Part shown: positions 19,989 to 28,559 of the stretch, piece by piece
Position numbering within the stretch: the stretch's first letter is position 1
Layout: every line of letters starts with the position of its first letter
Assembly (NCBI GenBank): GCA_018883425.1
Contig: VFQY01000008.1
Span: 1 to 50,784, forward strand
Reading direction: 5' to 3'
DNA from: Candidatus Omnitrophota bacterium
Lineage (GTDB): Bacteria; Omnitrophota; Omnitrophia; Omnitrophales; Aquincolibacteriaceae
DNA length: 50,784 bases
Notes under the pieces: model-generated
What the model saw: the letters and a program-made list of their open reading frames with translations, nothing else
Database searches by the model: none
Told to the model about the DNA's origin: nothing
Position numbers and translations under genes: made by a program

Positions 19989-21010
19989 AGTCCCAATCCT
20001 TCTTGCTCGGGAAAACCGAGGCAAACGTTCATGTTCTGGACCGCCTGGCCGGAGGCCCCTTTTAAGAGATTGTCAATCGCCGTAACGACGATCAGTTGAT
20101 CCGTGCGCGCATCGAAATGAAAACCGATATCGCAGTAGTTCGTCTGCTGCACATCTTTCAGAGCCGGAAACTGCTTGGCTCCCTTGAAACGGACGAAAGG
20201 CTCTTTATCATAAGCTTTGCGGAACGATTGTTCAATGCGTTCCTGGGTTACCCCTTTTTTCCTTCTAAGATAGATCGTCGAAAGAATCCCGCGCTTGAGC
20301 GGTAAAAGATGCGGGGTGAAAGAAACTGCGGTTTTCCTGCCCGAGGCCCAGGAGAGCGTCTGCTCGATTTCAGGCGTATGCTGATGCTGTCCCACTTTGT
20401 AGGCATAGAAATTCTCATCGAGCTCAGCAAAGTGACTTGAGAGACTCAGCTTCTTGCCGGCTCCGCTCACGCCGGACTTTGAATCAATAATAATCCCCTC
20501 CTTTTCGACTAACCCGTCACGGAGAAGCGGCACAATCCCGAGAGCCGCGCCCGTCGGATAGCATCCGGGATTGGCGATGAGTTTGGCGCCTCGAATCGAG
20601 TCTCGAAAAAATTCGGTCAGTCCGTAAACAGCTTCCTGAATTCTCGCGGTGTTGCGGTGTTTCACACCGTACCAGAACTCATAGGCCGAGGCATCTTTTA
20701 AACGGAAGTCGGCGGACAAATCGATCACGATTTTGCCGGCACCGCGGAGTTTTTCAACGGTCTCCATAGCCTCCGTATGGGGTAGACACAGAAAAAAAAG
20801 ATCTGACGATTTTTTTAATTCGACAAAAGAATGCGGCCTGATCACCAGATCAATATCTTTCGGGAGACTTGGGATCAGCGTTTGAACGGGTAGGGCTTCT
20901 TTTTGGCGGGTCGTCAGCGCACTGATGCGCACATAGGAGTGTTTCAGCAGTATCTTGATCAGTTCCATTCCGGTGTAGCCGGTGGCCCCGATCACGGCGC
21001 AATTGAGCAT
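19982..21010 (-). CDS. argC: N-acetyl-gamma-glutamyl-phosphate reductase
   Basis: AVIGATGYTGMELIKILLKH, ANPGCYPTGAALGIVPLLRDGL; overlaps argJ start by 7 nt (ATGGTAA). Confidence 0.95.
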   Translation of the reverse strand: MLNCAVIGATGYTGMELIKILLKHSYVRISALTTRQKEALPVQTLIPSLPKDIDLVIRPHSFVELKKSSDLFFLCLPHTEAMETVEKLRGAGKIVIDLSADFRLKDASAYEFWYGVKHRNTARIQEAVYGLTEFFRDSIRGAKLIANPGCYPTGAALGIVPLLRDGLVEKEGIIIDSKSGVSGAGKKLSLSSHFAELDENFYAYKVGQHQHTPEIEQTLSWASGRKTAVSFTPHLLPLKRGILSTIYLRRKKGVTQERIEQSFRKAYDKEPFVRFKGAKQFPALKDVQQTNYCDIGFHFDARTDQLIVVTAIDNLLKGASGQAVQNMNVCLGFPEQEGLGLW

Positions 21011-21040
21011 TTAGTAGTCATTCTCCAGATAAGCGCTCAT
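21011..21040 (-). CDS. Candidate 9-aa leader ORF MSAYLENDY directly abutting the argC ATG
   Basis: ATG at 21040 preceded by AGAAGGA with about 7-nt spacing; TAA immediately followed by argC ATG. Confidence 0.4.
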   Translation of the reverse strand: MSAYLENDY

Positions 21041-21068
21041 CAAAACGTCCTTCTAATTTAGAGCGCGG

Positions 21069-21097
21069 ATTATAGGAAAACCCCCGGGGGTTGTCAA
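21069..21097 (-). promoter_or_regulatory. Perfect consensus sigma70-type promoter of the arg operon
   Basis: Minus strand TTGACA (21092-21097), 17-bp spacer ACCCCCGGGGGTTTTCC, TATAAT (21069-21074); 14-bp palindrome AACCCCCGGGGGTT at 21079-21092. Confidence 0.85.
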
Positions 21098-21144
21098 TTT
21101 TCTCCGCGCCGGCAGAGCCAGGGTTCAGCCGAGGCAATCCTGGC

Positions 21145-23679
21145 CTAGTTTGAAGCTGAAGCTTTGAAAAAATCTTCTGATAGAAAATTATCGAGCGCCC
21201 GGTAGCGTTTGCTTGCCAGAAGCTGCTTAAAAATCTGGGGTATTTGCGCCGGATCCAACTTGACATCAGGCTTTGAAAACTCCCCGGAGACAAGAAGCGC
21301 TACGGGACCGATCATGCCCTCTTCTTTGAGAGACTCCGACAATGCCGTCGGATCCAGCGCCATTTGTCTGGGATCCAGGTACACCTGAAGCCGGCCGTTG
21401 ACGGCGCCGTCGAAGGTCAATGAGCCCCCGCCGTCGGCCTGAAAGCCCTCTCCTAAAAGCATCATCTTATCGGCAGTGATCCGTCTGCCGGAAATTCTGT
21501 ATTCCGCCTGCAGATCGTTGAAAAGAGTCGAATCTCCGCTGGGCGCTTTAAAGACCTCCGAAAAATCCGGGACCGCCGTCAGGGCACCCATGAGACTCAG
21601 GGTTCTCAGATCGCCGTTCGTGATCAGAAAAAGCCCTTCGCCTTCAAGCCTGTCGAGCCAAGGCTCCGTGCCTCCGGCAGGGATGCGCAGATGAGATTCC
21701 AGAAAAAGGTTGCCCTCCACAGGTCCCTCCTTGCGGCCCCCGCGCTTGCCGTAGAGCGCCAGACTCAGCCGGTCCGCCTTGATATCCCAACGGCCCCCTT
21801 GGTCTTCACCGAAAGAAACTCCCTCGCCTTGGGCATTCACACTGCCCTGATAGGCGTCAAAATTGAGAACAGGCACCTGCCAGGCTCCGCTCTCACGGGT
21901 CCACTCCAAGGTCATTTTTTTCCAGTTCTCGCCGGAAGGGAACAGATACGCCAAAGAGGCTCGCCCCTCATCCCAGGCAGCTCGCAGAGACTCGGCCAGC
22001 CAGGGCCGGGCAAGATCGTCCAGCGTTTCAGCAAGGCGTGAGACATCCACCTGATCGGCCTTCAGCGAAAGCTGGGTGACGGGATTGACCAGGAGATTGT
22101 AAGCCCGAAAACTGCCCGTGACACTGTCTTCGCCCGACTTGAACGACGTCCCACGGACTTCAAGGCCCAGAGGGCTGAGGTCCAGCGACGTCGTAATCTC
22201 GGTGAGCTCCCGGCCTCGAGGGCCGGCGACGCGGCCTTTTTCGAGCGTGATGTTGAACATCGGTTTCGTTTCATAAAGCTTCTGGAGGTTCCCCTTAAAA
22301 TTCGCAAGCGCTTTCATCTGTCCATCGAGTTTATAACCTTCGAAGACGGGGATGAACTTTTCCCAGTCCTTGATCTGAAACTTATTGGTGATGACATTGA
22401 GCTGTCCCGCCCCGCTCATCAGATCAAGATCGGTCAAAGATCCCTTCATCGTCATATCCTTGAAGCGGATCGAAAAATCTCCGTTAAGAATTTTTCCATG
22501 CTGAAACTCGTAATCAAAAACAACGTCAAAAGGCAGGTCCTTGGGCTTGGAAAAATAACGGGCATAGGTCAGAAGGGCCTGCGTTAAATCAAGCTTGGCA
22601 TTGACGCTTAAAAGATCCCGGCTGCCGGAGATGGACATCTCCAGGCGGCTGAGTCCCGAGAATCCGATGTTGTAGGGGATTGCATCTTTGAGCGCAGAGA
22701 AGTATTGGGGAATACTCTCCAAAACAATTTCGGAGGCTGTTACCCGGACATCCTGAAGGCCCTCTTCGGCACCCAGGAGATTTCCGCTGACCTCAACCCG
22801 GCCAATCGGGGTCGTCAGCGTGGCCGACTGGACGTTCATCGTGTTGGTCACGGGATTCCAATGAATCTGATACCGGAACCCGAGATCCACAGCGGGGGGC
22901 AGATTCTCAACCGGGTTCTGCCGGAACCGGTAGGAGAATCCGCGGGCGTTGCCTTCAGCATGGGCCTTCACGACATCCCCGCCCGGCTCTTTACGGAACG
23001 TCCACTGACCGCCGAAAGTTCCCTGGATAATTTCCGAGCGGAGGTAGCGGTCCAAGCTCTTTTCCAAAAGTTTGATGGGAATATCCTGAAGATTGACGGC
23101 GGCATCCAGCGAGGTTCCCGTCCACTCCAGCTTCTCGAGAGACTTGACCCGCAGAACAGCCCGGGCTGAAAGCACTCCTGGAATTCCGTTGATGGAACCC
23201 GCAAAAAAAGCCTTGATAGGCTTCTCGGCTTTTAACGGACCCGTGCGGAAAGCGGCATCATGAACTCTCACCGTTTCCAAGACGGAACCGTCCTTGTCCG
23301 GGATAGGAATACCGCAAGCCACGCGGCTTAAATGGATGCCCGCGATTTCAAGTTTTCCGATGAGAAAAGGGATTCTTGCCAGACGAATCCTGAGTTCGGC
23401 AGCTTCGAAAACCCATGGCCGCGGGCCTTCAATGCGGATTCTCACGTCTTTGAAGCGGGCTGTCAGAAAGGGGAAATAGGAGAACTGCGCCTGACCGGAT
23501 TCGATCACAGCACCCGTCATTTTGCGGATTTCCTGCGTGATAAGCTGATCTGCAGGAGAAGACCGCAAAAGGATGGGCGGTGCAGCGAAAGCCGCAACAA
23601 GACCTAGGACCGACGCAATCAGGAATAATTTCAGGATATTTCTCATGCCCGGGGAAGAACCTTTATGGTTAGCAGACAT
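21145..23679 (-). CDS. AsmA/YhdP-like (DUF3971-type) envelope protein
   Basis: 844 aa; single N-terminal TM segment (NILKLFLIASVLGLVAAFAAP), repeated beta-rich segments, C-terminal LTFDGAVNGRLQVYLDPRQM as in AsmA-like proteins. Confidence 0.7.
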   Translation of the reverse strand: MSANHKGSSPGMRNILKLFLIASVLGLVAAFAAPPILLRSSPADQLITQEIRKMTGAVIESGQAQFSYFPFLTARFKDVRIRIEGPRPWVFEAAELRIRLARIPFLIGKLEIAGIHLSRVACGIPIPDKDGSVLETVRVHDAAFRTGPLKAEKPIKAFFAGSINGIPGVLSARAVLRVKSLEKLEWTGTSLDAAVNLQDIPIKLLEKSLDRYLRSEIIQGTFGGQWTFRKEPGGDVVKAHAEGNARGFSYRFRQNPVENLPPAVDLGFRYQIHWNPVTNTMNVQSATLTTPIGRVEVSGNLLGAEEGLQDVRVTASEIVLESIPQYFSALKDAIPYNIGFSGLSRLEMSISGSRDLLSVNAKLDLTQALLTYARYFSKPKDLPFDVVFDYEFQHGKILNGDFSIRFKDMTMKGSLTDLDLMSGAGQLNVITNKFQIKDWEKFIPVFEGYKLDGQMKALANFKGNLQKLYETKPMFNITLEKGRVAGPRGRELTEITTSLDLSPLGLEVRGTSFKSGEDSVTGSFRAYNLLVNPVTQLSLKADQVDVSRLAETLDDLARPWLAESLRAAWDEGRASLAYLFPSGENWKKMTLEWTRESGAWQVPVLNFDAYQGSVNAQGEGVSFGEDQGGRWDIKADRLSLALYGKRGGRKEGPVEGNLFLESHLRIPAGGTEPWLDRLEGEGLFLITNGDLRTLSLMGALTAVPDFSEVFKAPSGDSTLFNDLQAEYRISGRRITADKMMLLGEGFQADGGGSLTFDGAVNGRLQVYLDPRQMALDPTALSESLKEEGMIGPVALLVSGEFSKPDVKLDPAQIPQIFKQLLASKRYRALDNFLSEDFFKASASN

Positions 23680-23737
23680 CTTCTTCGGCTGAACAGCTTA
23701 CTGCGCGCCGCAGAATCCGCCTAAAGGCAGGGCGGGG

Positions 23738-23854
23738 TCACGAGGCCGTCGAAGACAGGGGTGCGTAACTGTAATCTTCCAGAAAGGCCTGACAACCCGA
23801 CAAGGTCAAAGCCCCTGCCAAAATAAGGAGGGAACAAAAAAGAGAGCGCACCAT
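23738..23854 (-). CDS. 38-aa small lipoprotein, not in the supplied ORF track
   Basis: Manual translation: MVRSLFCSLLILAGALTLSGCQAFLEDYSYAPLSSTAS*; hydrophobic signal and LSGC lipobox; ATG 3 nt after the rpsI stop codon. Confidence 0.6.
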   Translation of the reverse strand: MVRSLFCSLLILAGALTLSGCQAFLEDYSYAPLSSTAS

Positions 23855-23857
23855 TTT

Positions 23858-24256
23858 TTAACGTTTGGTGAACTGGAACTTTCTGCGGGCGCCCTTGCGG
23901 CCGTACTTCTTACGTTCCTTCTCTCTGGGATCACGCGTCATAAAGCCGCCTTGACGGAGAGGTGAGCGGAACTTTTCATCGCAGCTGACGAGAGCCCGGG
24001 CTATTCCCAAACTGATGGCATCGGCCTGACCGGAAAGACCTCCCCCGACGACGTTAACTCGGACCCGGAACTGATCATCAAGACGAAGATTTTTCAGAGG
24101 CATTTCGGCGAGCATCTGCAGGCTCTTGCGCTGCAAGTAATCCGCCGTCGAACGGCCATTGATGCTGAAGCCTTTTTGTCCGGGGAAAATCCAAACCCGG
24201 GCAATCGCCGATTTTCTTCTTCCGGTACCGTAATAAGAGGATGCTTTCGTCGTCAT
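23858..24256 (-). CDS. rpsI: 30S ribosomal protein S9
   Basis: YYGTGRRKSAIARVW...KKYGRKGARRKFQFTKR. Confidence 0.97.
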   Translation of the reverse strand: MTTKASSYYGTGRRKSAIARVWIFPGQKGFSINGRSTADYLQRKSLQMLAEMPLKNLRLDDQFRVRVNVVGGGLSGQADAISLGIARALVSCDEKFRSPLRQGGFMTRDPREKERKKYGRKGARRKFQFTKR

Positions 24257-24276
24257 AGTCCTTCTATCTCGCTTCG

Positions 24277-24705
24277 TTAAAAATTGGCCGGCTCGGGCTT
24301 TTGAGCCTGCTGCTCGTGCTTGTCTCCGGCATAGACCCGGAGTCTGCGCAGCATTTCAGTGCCGAGCTTGTTCTTAGGGAGCATCCTCGAAACCGCCCGG
24401 GTGATAATCTCTTCGGGTTTTCTTTCGATGAGCTTTTCAAAGGTAAAAGACCGAAGACCGCCCGGATATCCGGTGTAGTGGGTGTACACCTTGTCCTGGG
24501 CCTTGCGGCCGCTGATGTGGACTTTAGCAGCATTGATCACAACCACCTGATCACCGCAAATCATGTCATGCGTGTAAAAGGTTTTGCCCTTGCCGTTGAG
24601 CACTTGGGCAATTTCGGTCGCGAGCCGGCCGAGAGTTTTTCCGGCGGCATCATAGAGATAGGTTTTTCTTTCGTAACTGTCAGGCTTGGGTCTGTATGTT
24701 TTCAT
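24277..24705 (-). CDS. rplM: 50S ribosomal protein L13
   Basis: DAAGKTLGRLATEIAQVLNGKGKTFYTHDMICGDQVVVINA; upstream of rpsI as is canonical. Confidence 0.97.
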   Translation of the reverse strand: MKTYRPKPDSYERKTYLYDAAGKTLGRLATEIAQVLNGKGKTFYTHDMICGDQVVVINAAKVHISGRKAQDKVYTHYTGYPGGLRSFTFEKLIERKPEEIITRAVSRMLPKNKLGTEMLRRLRVYAGDKHEQQAQKPEPANF

Positions 24706-24739
24706 GGATCTTCTTTCCTCAGGGGTATAAAGAGCCGGG

Positions 24740-24769
24740 ATTGTAACAACGTTTCCCGGTCAGTGTCAA
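24740..24769 (-). promoter_or_regulatory. Predicted promoter of rplM-rpsI
   Basis: Minus strand TTGACA (24764-24769), 18-bp spacer, TACAAT (24740-24745). Confidence 0.65.
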
Positions 24770-24781
24770 AGCCTTTTCTTG

Positions 24782-25567
24782 TTATCTTTTCAGCCGGACC
24801 GCAGGATACTTGACAGAAATCAGCATAAGTCCTTGCGCCGGCATAGTTTTAGGAGCTAGCCTTCGATCTTTTGCCTGCAAAATTTCACGTGTGCGGGCTG
24901 GCGAAATCCGCCCCAATCCCGCCTCAACGAGCATCCCCGCGATATTACGCACCATGCGGTAAAGAAACCCGTCGGCCTCCACCCGGATGAGCACCATCGA
25001 ACCTTCACGGCGCACGCTCAGCTTGCGAATCGTACGCACGCTGTTGCGTTCCCCTTTGCGGGAGGCATCCTGCGCCGATAGAGATCGAAAATCATGGCGC
25101 CCCTTCAGGACCTTGGCGGATCTTCTCATTGCCGCGATGTCGAGCTTTCGCATGACGTGACAGCTCTGAGCCGCTCTCAGAGGCGAACGCACCGGAGAGT
25201 TCCAAATGCGGTACTCGTAGGTTTTTCCGGCCGCCCCGAACCGCGCGTGAAAATCCTGTGCAGCCTCGCGCACTTCTTTTACCGCAATGGCTGGCGGAAG
25301 AATACCGTTCAGCGCTTTGCGGATCGCGCCGCACGCCATCGGACTCGACGTCCTGAAATTCACTGTCTGCGCGCGCGCGTGAACGCCCGTGTCTGTCCGC
25401 CCGCTCGCAGATTCGATTTTGAGCGGCTGATCGAAAAGCCGGCTGAGTGCGTTTTCAAGAGTTTCCTGGACCGTAGCGTGCCGAGGCTGTCTCTGAAAAC
25501 CAAAAAAAGCGGCGCCGTCATATTCGAGAACCAGCTTGATATTGCGCCGCAATTCCGGCCCCCGCAT
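24782..25567 (-). CDS. truA: tRNA pseudouridine(38-40) synthase
   Basis: LEYDGAAFFGFQRQP, ASGRTDTGVHARAQTVNF. Confidence 0.95.
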   Translation of the reverse strand: MRGPELRRNIKLVLEYDGAAFFGFQRQPRHATVQETLENALSRLFDQPLKIESASGRTDTGVHARAQTVNFRTSSPMACGAIRKALNGILPPAIAVKEVREAAQDFHARFGAAGKTYEYRIWNSPVRSPLRAAQSCHVMRKLDIAAMRRSAKVLKGRHDFRSLSAQDASRKGERNSVRTIRKLSVRREGSMVLIRVEADGFLYRMVRNIAGMLVEAGLGRISPARTREILQAKDRRLAPKTMPAQGLMLISVKYPAVRLKR

Positions 25568-25573
25568 TCGAAC

Positions 25574-26608
25574 CTAAACGTTCACGGACGATGCCGTGCG
25601 CGCCCAAATCTCAGCGATCTGAACGGCATTGAGCGCCGCCCCCTTGCGGATTTGATCGCCGCTGACGAAGAGGCAGACTTCCTGGGGCCGCTTGTCGTTC
25701 ACGCGAATCCGGCCCGCGAGAATTTCGTCCTTGCCGCTCGCTTCGATCGGCATAGGAAAATAGTTGTTCTTGCGGTCATCAATCAGCTTCACACCCTCCG
25801 CGCCGGCAAGCGCACGGCGGACCTCGTCGACCGACAGCGGCTTTTCAAATTCAGCGTAAATCGACTCCGAGTGAGCTCGGTAAACCGGCACGCGCACGGT
25901 CGTCGGAAGAACTTCGATCGAGGGATCGTGAAAAATTTTCCTTGTTTCCTGGACCATCTTTTTTTCTTCGTCGCAAAAACCGGTGGCCTCATCCATCTCG
26001 CTGTTATGCGAGAAAAGGTTAAAGGCGATCTGGTGAGGGAAAACCTGCTTGGTCGGCTCCTTGCCTTCGAGAACTTCGCGCGCCTGATTTTCGAGCTCAA
26101 GCATCGCTTTCGCGCCTGCCCCGCTCGCGGACTGATATGTAGAAACGATCACGCGCTTCAATCGGGCAATTTTGTGCAGCGGAAAAAGAGGCACGAGCAT
26201 GATAATTGTCGAGCAGTTGGGGTTGGCGATCACACCCTTGTGACGGCGGATGTCCTCGGGGTTGATCTCCGGAACAACCAGCGGCACATCCGGTTCCATG
26301 CGGAAAGCGCTGGTGTTATCCACGACGAGCGCGCCGGCCTTGACGGCATGGGGCACAAGTTTCTTGGAAATCGATCCCCCGGCGCTGGACAGCACCAGGT
26401 CAATTCCTTCAAAGGAGTCTTCGCGAGCCTCTTCGATCGTGATCGGCTGACCTCGAAATTTGATTTTGCTTCCGGCCGATTTTGCCGAGGCAAGCGCTTT
26501 GAGCGAGGCGATAGGAAATCGGCGTTCTTCGAGAAGCTCAAGAAGCTCCTGCCCTACGGCTCCGGTAACACCCAAAATAGCGACATTCAGAGGTTTCATC
26601 GTTTGCAC
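25574..26608 (-). CDS. asd: Aspartate-semialdehyde dehydrogenase
   Basis: AILGVTGAVGQELLELLEER, NPNCSTIIMLVPLFPLH, VSTYQSASGAG. Confidence 0.95.
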   Translation of the reverse strand: MQTMKPLNVAILGVTGAVGQELLELLEERRFPIASLKALASAKSAGSKIKFRGQPITIEEAREDSFEGIDLVLSSAGGSISKKLVPHAVKAGALVVDNTSAFRMEPDVPLVVPEINPEDIRRHKGVIANPNCSTIIMLVPLFPLHKIARLKRVIVSTYQSASGAGAKAMLELENQAREVLEGKEPTKQVFPHQIAFNLFSHNSEMDEATGFCDEEKKMVQETRKIFHDPSIEVLPTTVRVPVYRAHSESIYAEFEKPLSVDEVRRALAGAEGVKLIDDRKNNYFPMPIEASGKDEILAGRIRVNDKRPQEVCLFVSGDQIRKGAALNAVQIAEIWARTASSVNV

Positions 26609-26638
26609 CTTTCCCCGGTGTGGCCGGGCCCTTTCAGA

Positions 26639-27715
26639 CTACGCGCTCAGATTGTGAAGAACCCGTGATCCCATGTCAGAGCAGGAAACGCGGTTCATGC
26701 CTTGCTCGAAAATGTCCGCCGTGCGGAACCCCTCTGCGAGCGTTTTGACGACAGCCTTCTCAACCGCATGCGCGACCTCATGCAGATTGAAGCTGTATTC
26801 AAGCATCATGGCCACCGAAAGAATGGCCGCCAAAGGATTGGCGATATTTTTTCCGGCGATATCCGGGGCCGAACCATGAACAGGTTCATAGAGGGCGGCT
26901 CCTGCACCCACCGAAGCCGAAGGCAGCATGCCGATGGATCCGGTCAGCATCGCGGCCTCATCGCTCAAGATGTCGCCGAACATGTTGGTCGTCACCATCA
27001 CGTCGAACTGCCGGGGATTGCGGATCAGCTGCATGGCGCAGTCGTCCACGTAGCGGTGATCCAGAGTCACGTCCGGATAATCTTTGTGCACCTCCACGAC
27101 AACCTTGCGCCAGAGACGGCTCGACTCAAGCACATTCGCTTTGTCGACCGAGGTCACTTTGCGGCCTCTGCGGCGGGCAAGCTCAAAAGCCTTGCGGGCA
27201 ATGCGCTCGATCTCGGGCGTTGTATAAACTTCCGTATTGATGCCTTTTTCACCGCGGCCGTCCGCGAGCGTCGAGATCCCGCGGGGTTCCCCGAAATAAA
27301 TTCCTCCGGTGAGCTCACGCACGATGACAAAATCAAGCCCCCGAACGACCTCTTCTTTGAGCGTGGAAATCCGGGCAAGATCCCCGAGCACCTTCACCGG
27401 CCTGAGATTGGCAAAAGCTCCCAGCCCTTTCCGGAGGGCCAGCAATCCTTTTTCGGGGCGAAGCGACGGGTCCACATCATCCCACTTCGGCCCTCCGACC
27501 GCGCCCAGATAAACCGCATCCGCGTTCTGCGCACGTTTGAGCGCCTCGGGTGTCAGCGGAGCACCGTGACGGTCGATGGAGCAGCCGCCCAAAAGGTCCT
27601 CTTCGATTTCAAAAACGAGGTGGAAACTCTCTCCGATCTTGCGGATGAGGCGCAGCGCCTGTTCAGTCACTTCAGGACCAATCCCGTCTCCGGGGAAAAG
27701 CAGAATCTTGTACAT
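26639..27715 (-). CDS. leuB: 3-isopropylmalate dehydrogenase
   Basis: [57 protein letters not shown]. Start trimmed to the ATG at 27715. Confidence 0.95.
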   Translation of the reverse strand: MYKILLFPGDGIGPEVTEQALRLIRKIGESFHLVFEIEEDLLGGCSIDRHGAPLTPEALKRAQNADAVYLGAVGGPKWDDVDPSLRPEKGLLALRKGLGAFANLRPVKVLGDLARISTLKEEVVRGLDFVIVRELTGGIYFGEPRGISTLADGRGEKGINTEVYTTPEIERIARKAFELARRRGRKVTSVDKANVLESSRLWRKVVVEVHKDYPDVTLDHRYVDDCAMQLIRNPRQFDVMVTTNMFGDILSDEAAMLTGSIGMLPSASVGAGAALYEPVHGSAPDIAGKNIANPLAAILSVAMMLEYSFNLHEVAHAVEKAVVKTLAEGFRTADIFEQGMNRVSCSDMGSRVLHNLSA

Positions 27716-27737
27716 AGCCGAATACCCTTTGTTCAGT

Positions 27738-28520
27738 TTAAGATTTGAGAGCGAGCCCTTCCTGAGGACTCGAGGCCGACGCGTAATCACGAACCGGCAT
27801 GCGCCCGGCAAGGTAAGCCTTGCGGCCCGCGCTGACGGCTTCGCGCATCGCGTGAGCCATTAAGACAGGATCTTGAGCTTGAGCAATCGCCGTGTTCATG
27901 AGCACGCCGGCCGCTCCGAGCTCCATACAGACTGCCGCATCCGAGGCCGTACCGACCCCCGCATCGACAATCACGGGACACTTGACCGCCTCCAGGATAA
28001 ACTGAAGATTCAGACGGTTCTGAATGCCCCGTCCCGATCCGATCGGGCCAGCCAGAGGCATGACGCATGCCGCCCCCGCTTCCTCAAGCCGCTTGGCCAT
28101 CACCGGATCGTCATTGGTGTAGGGCATAACCGTGAAACCTTCCCGAACCAAAATTTCTGTCGCCTCAAGCAGCCCGATCACATCAGGCATCAGGGTCTTC
28201 TTATCCCCGATCACTTCCACTTTCACCAGATCACCGCATCCGGCCGAGCGCCCCATTCGGGCGATCCGCACAGCATCCTTGGCGGTGTAGGCCCCCGCCG
28301 TGTTGGGCAGAAGCACCATGCGGCTGCGGTCAATGTAATCCAGAATATTTTTTCCGCTTTTATTTTCTAAGTCGACACGGCCGATCGCGACCGTAATCAT
28401 CTCTGCTCCCGATGCCGCAACCGCCTCGGCCATCTGTTCGAGAGTCGCGTATTTTCCCGTGCCGACGATCAGACGCGAGGCAATTTCGAATGAACCTATC
28501 TTGAGTTTTGCGTCCTGCAT
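27738..28520 (-). CDS. thiG: Thiazole synthase
   Basis: [85 protein letters not shown]. Confidence 0.95.
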   Translation of the reverse strand: MQDAKLKIGSFEIASRLIVGTGKYATLEQMAEAVAASGAEMITVAIGRVDLENKSGKNILDYIDRSRMVLLPNTAGAYTAKDAVRIARMGRSAGCGDLVKVEVIGDKKTLMPDVIGLLEATEILVREGFTVMPYTNDDPVMAKRLEEAGAACVMPLAGPIGSGRGIQNRLNLQFILEAVKCPVIVDAGVGTASDAAVCMELGAAGVLMNTAIAQAQDPVLMAHAMREAVSAGRKAYLAGRMPVRDYASASSPQEGLALKS

Positions 28521-28559
28521 AGAATCCTGCCTTTTTAGAGATTTCCAGATCAGGGGAGG

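Noticed and set aside
21011-21040. Classical arginine attenuator peptide upstream of argC
   Set aside because: The 9-codon ORF has no Arg codons and no alternative terminator/antiterminator stems were visible.
21079-21092. AACCCCCGGGGGTT as a terminator for the AsmA-like gene
   Set aside because: A zero-loop palindrome gives at best a 5-bp stem with a 4-nt loop and no U tract; promoter/operator reading fits better because it lies between perfect -35 and -10 boxes.
25094-26668. 524-aa plus-strand ORF
   Set aside because: Antisense to truA and asd, whose family motifs are unambiguous; the shadow translation is His/Arg/Phe-rich with no recognisable domain.
26702-27748. 348-aa plus-strand ORF
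   Set aside because: Antisense to leuB; composition typical of a mirror frame.
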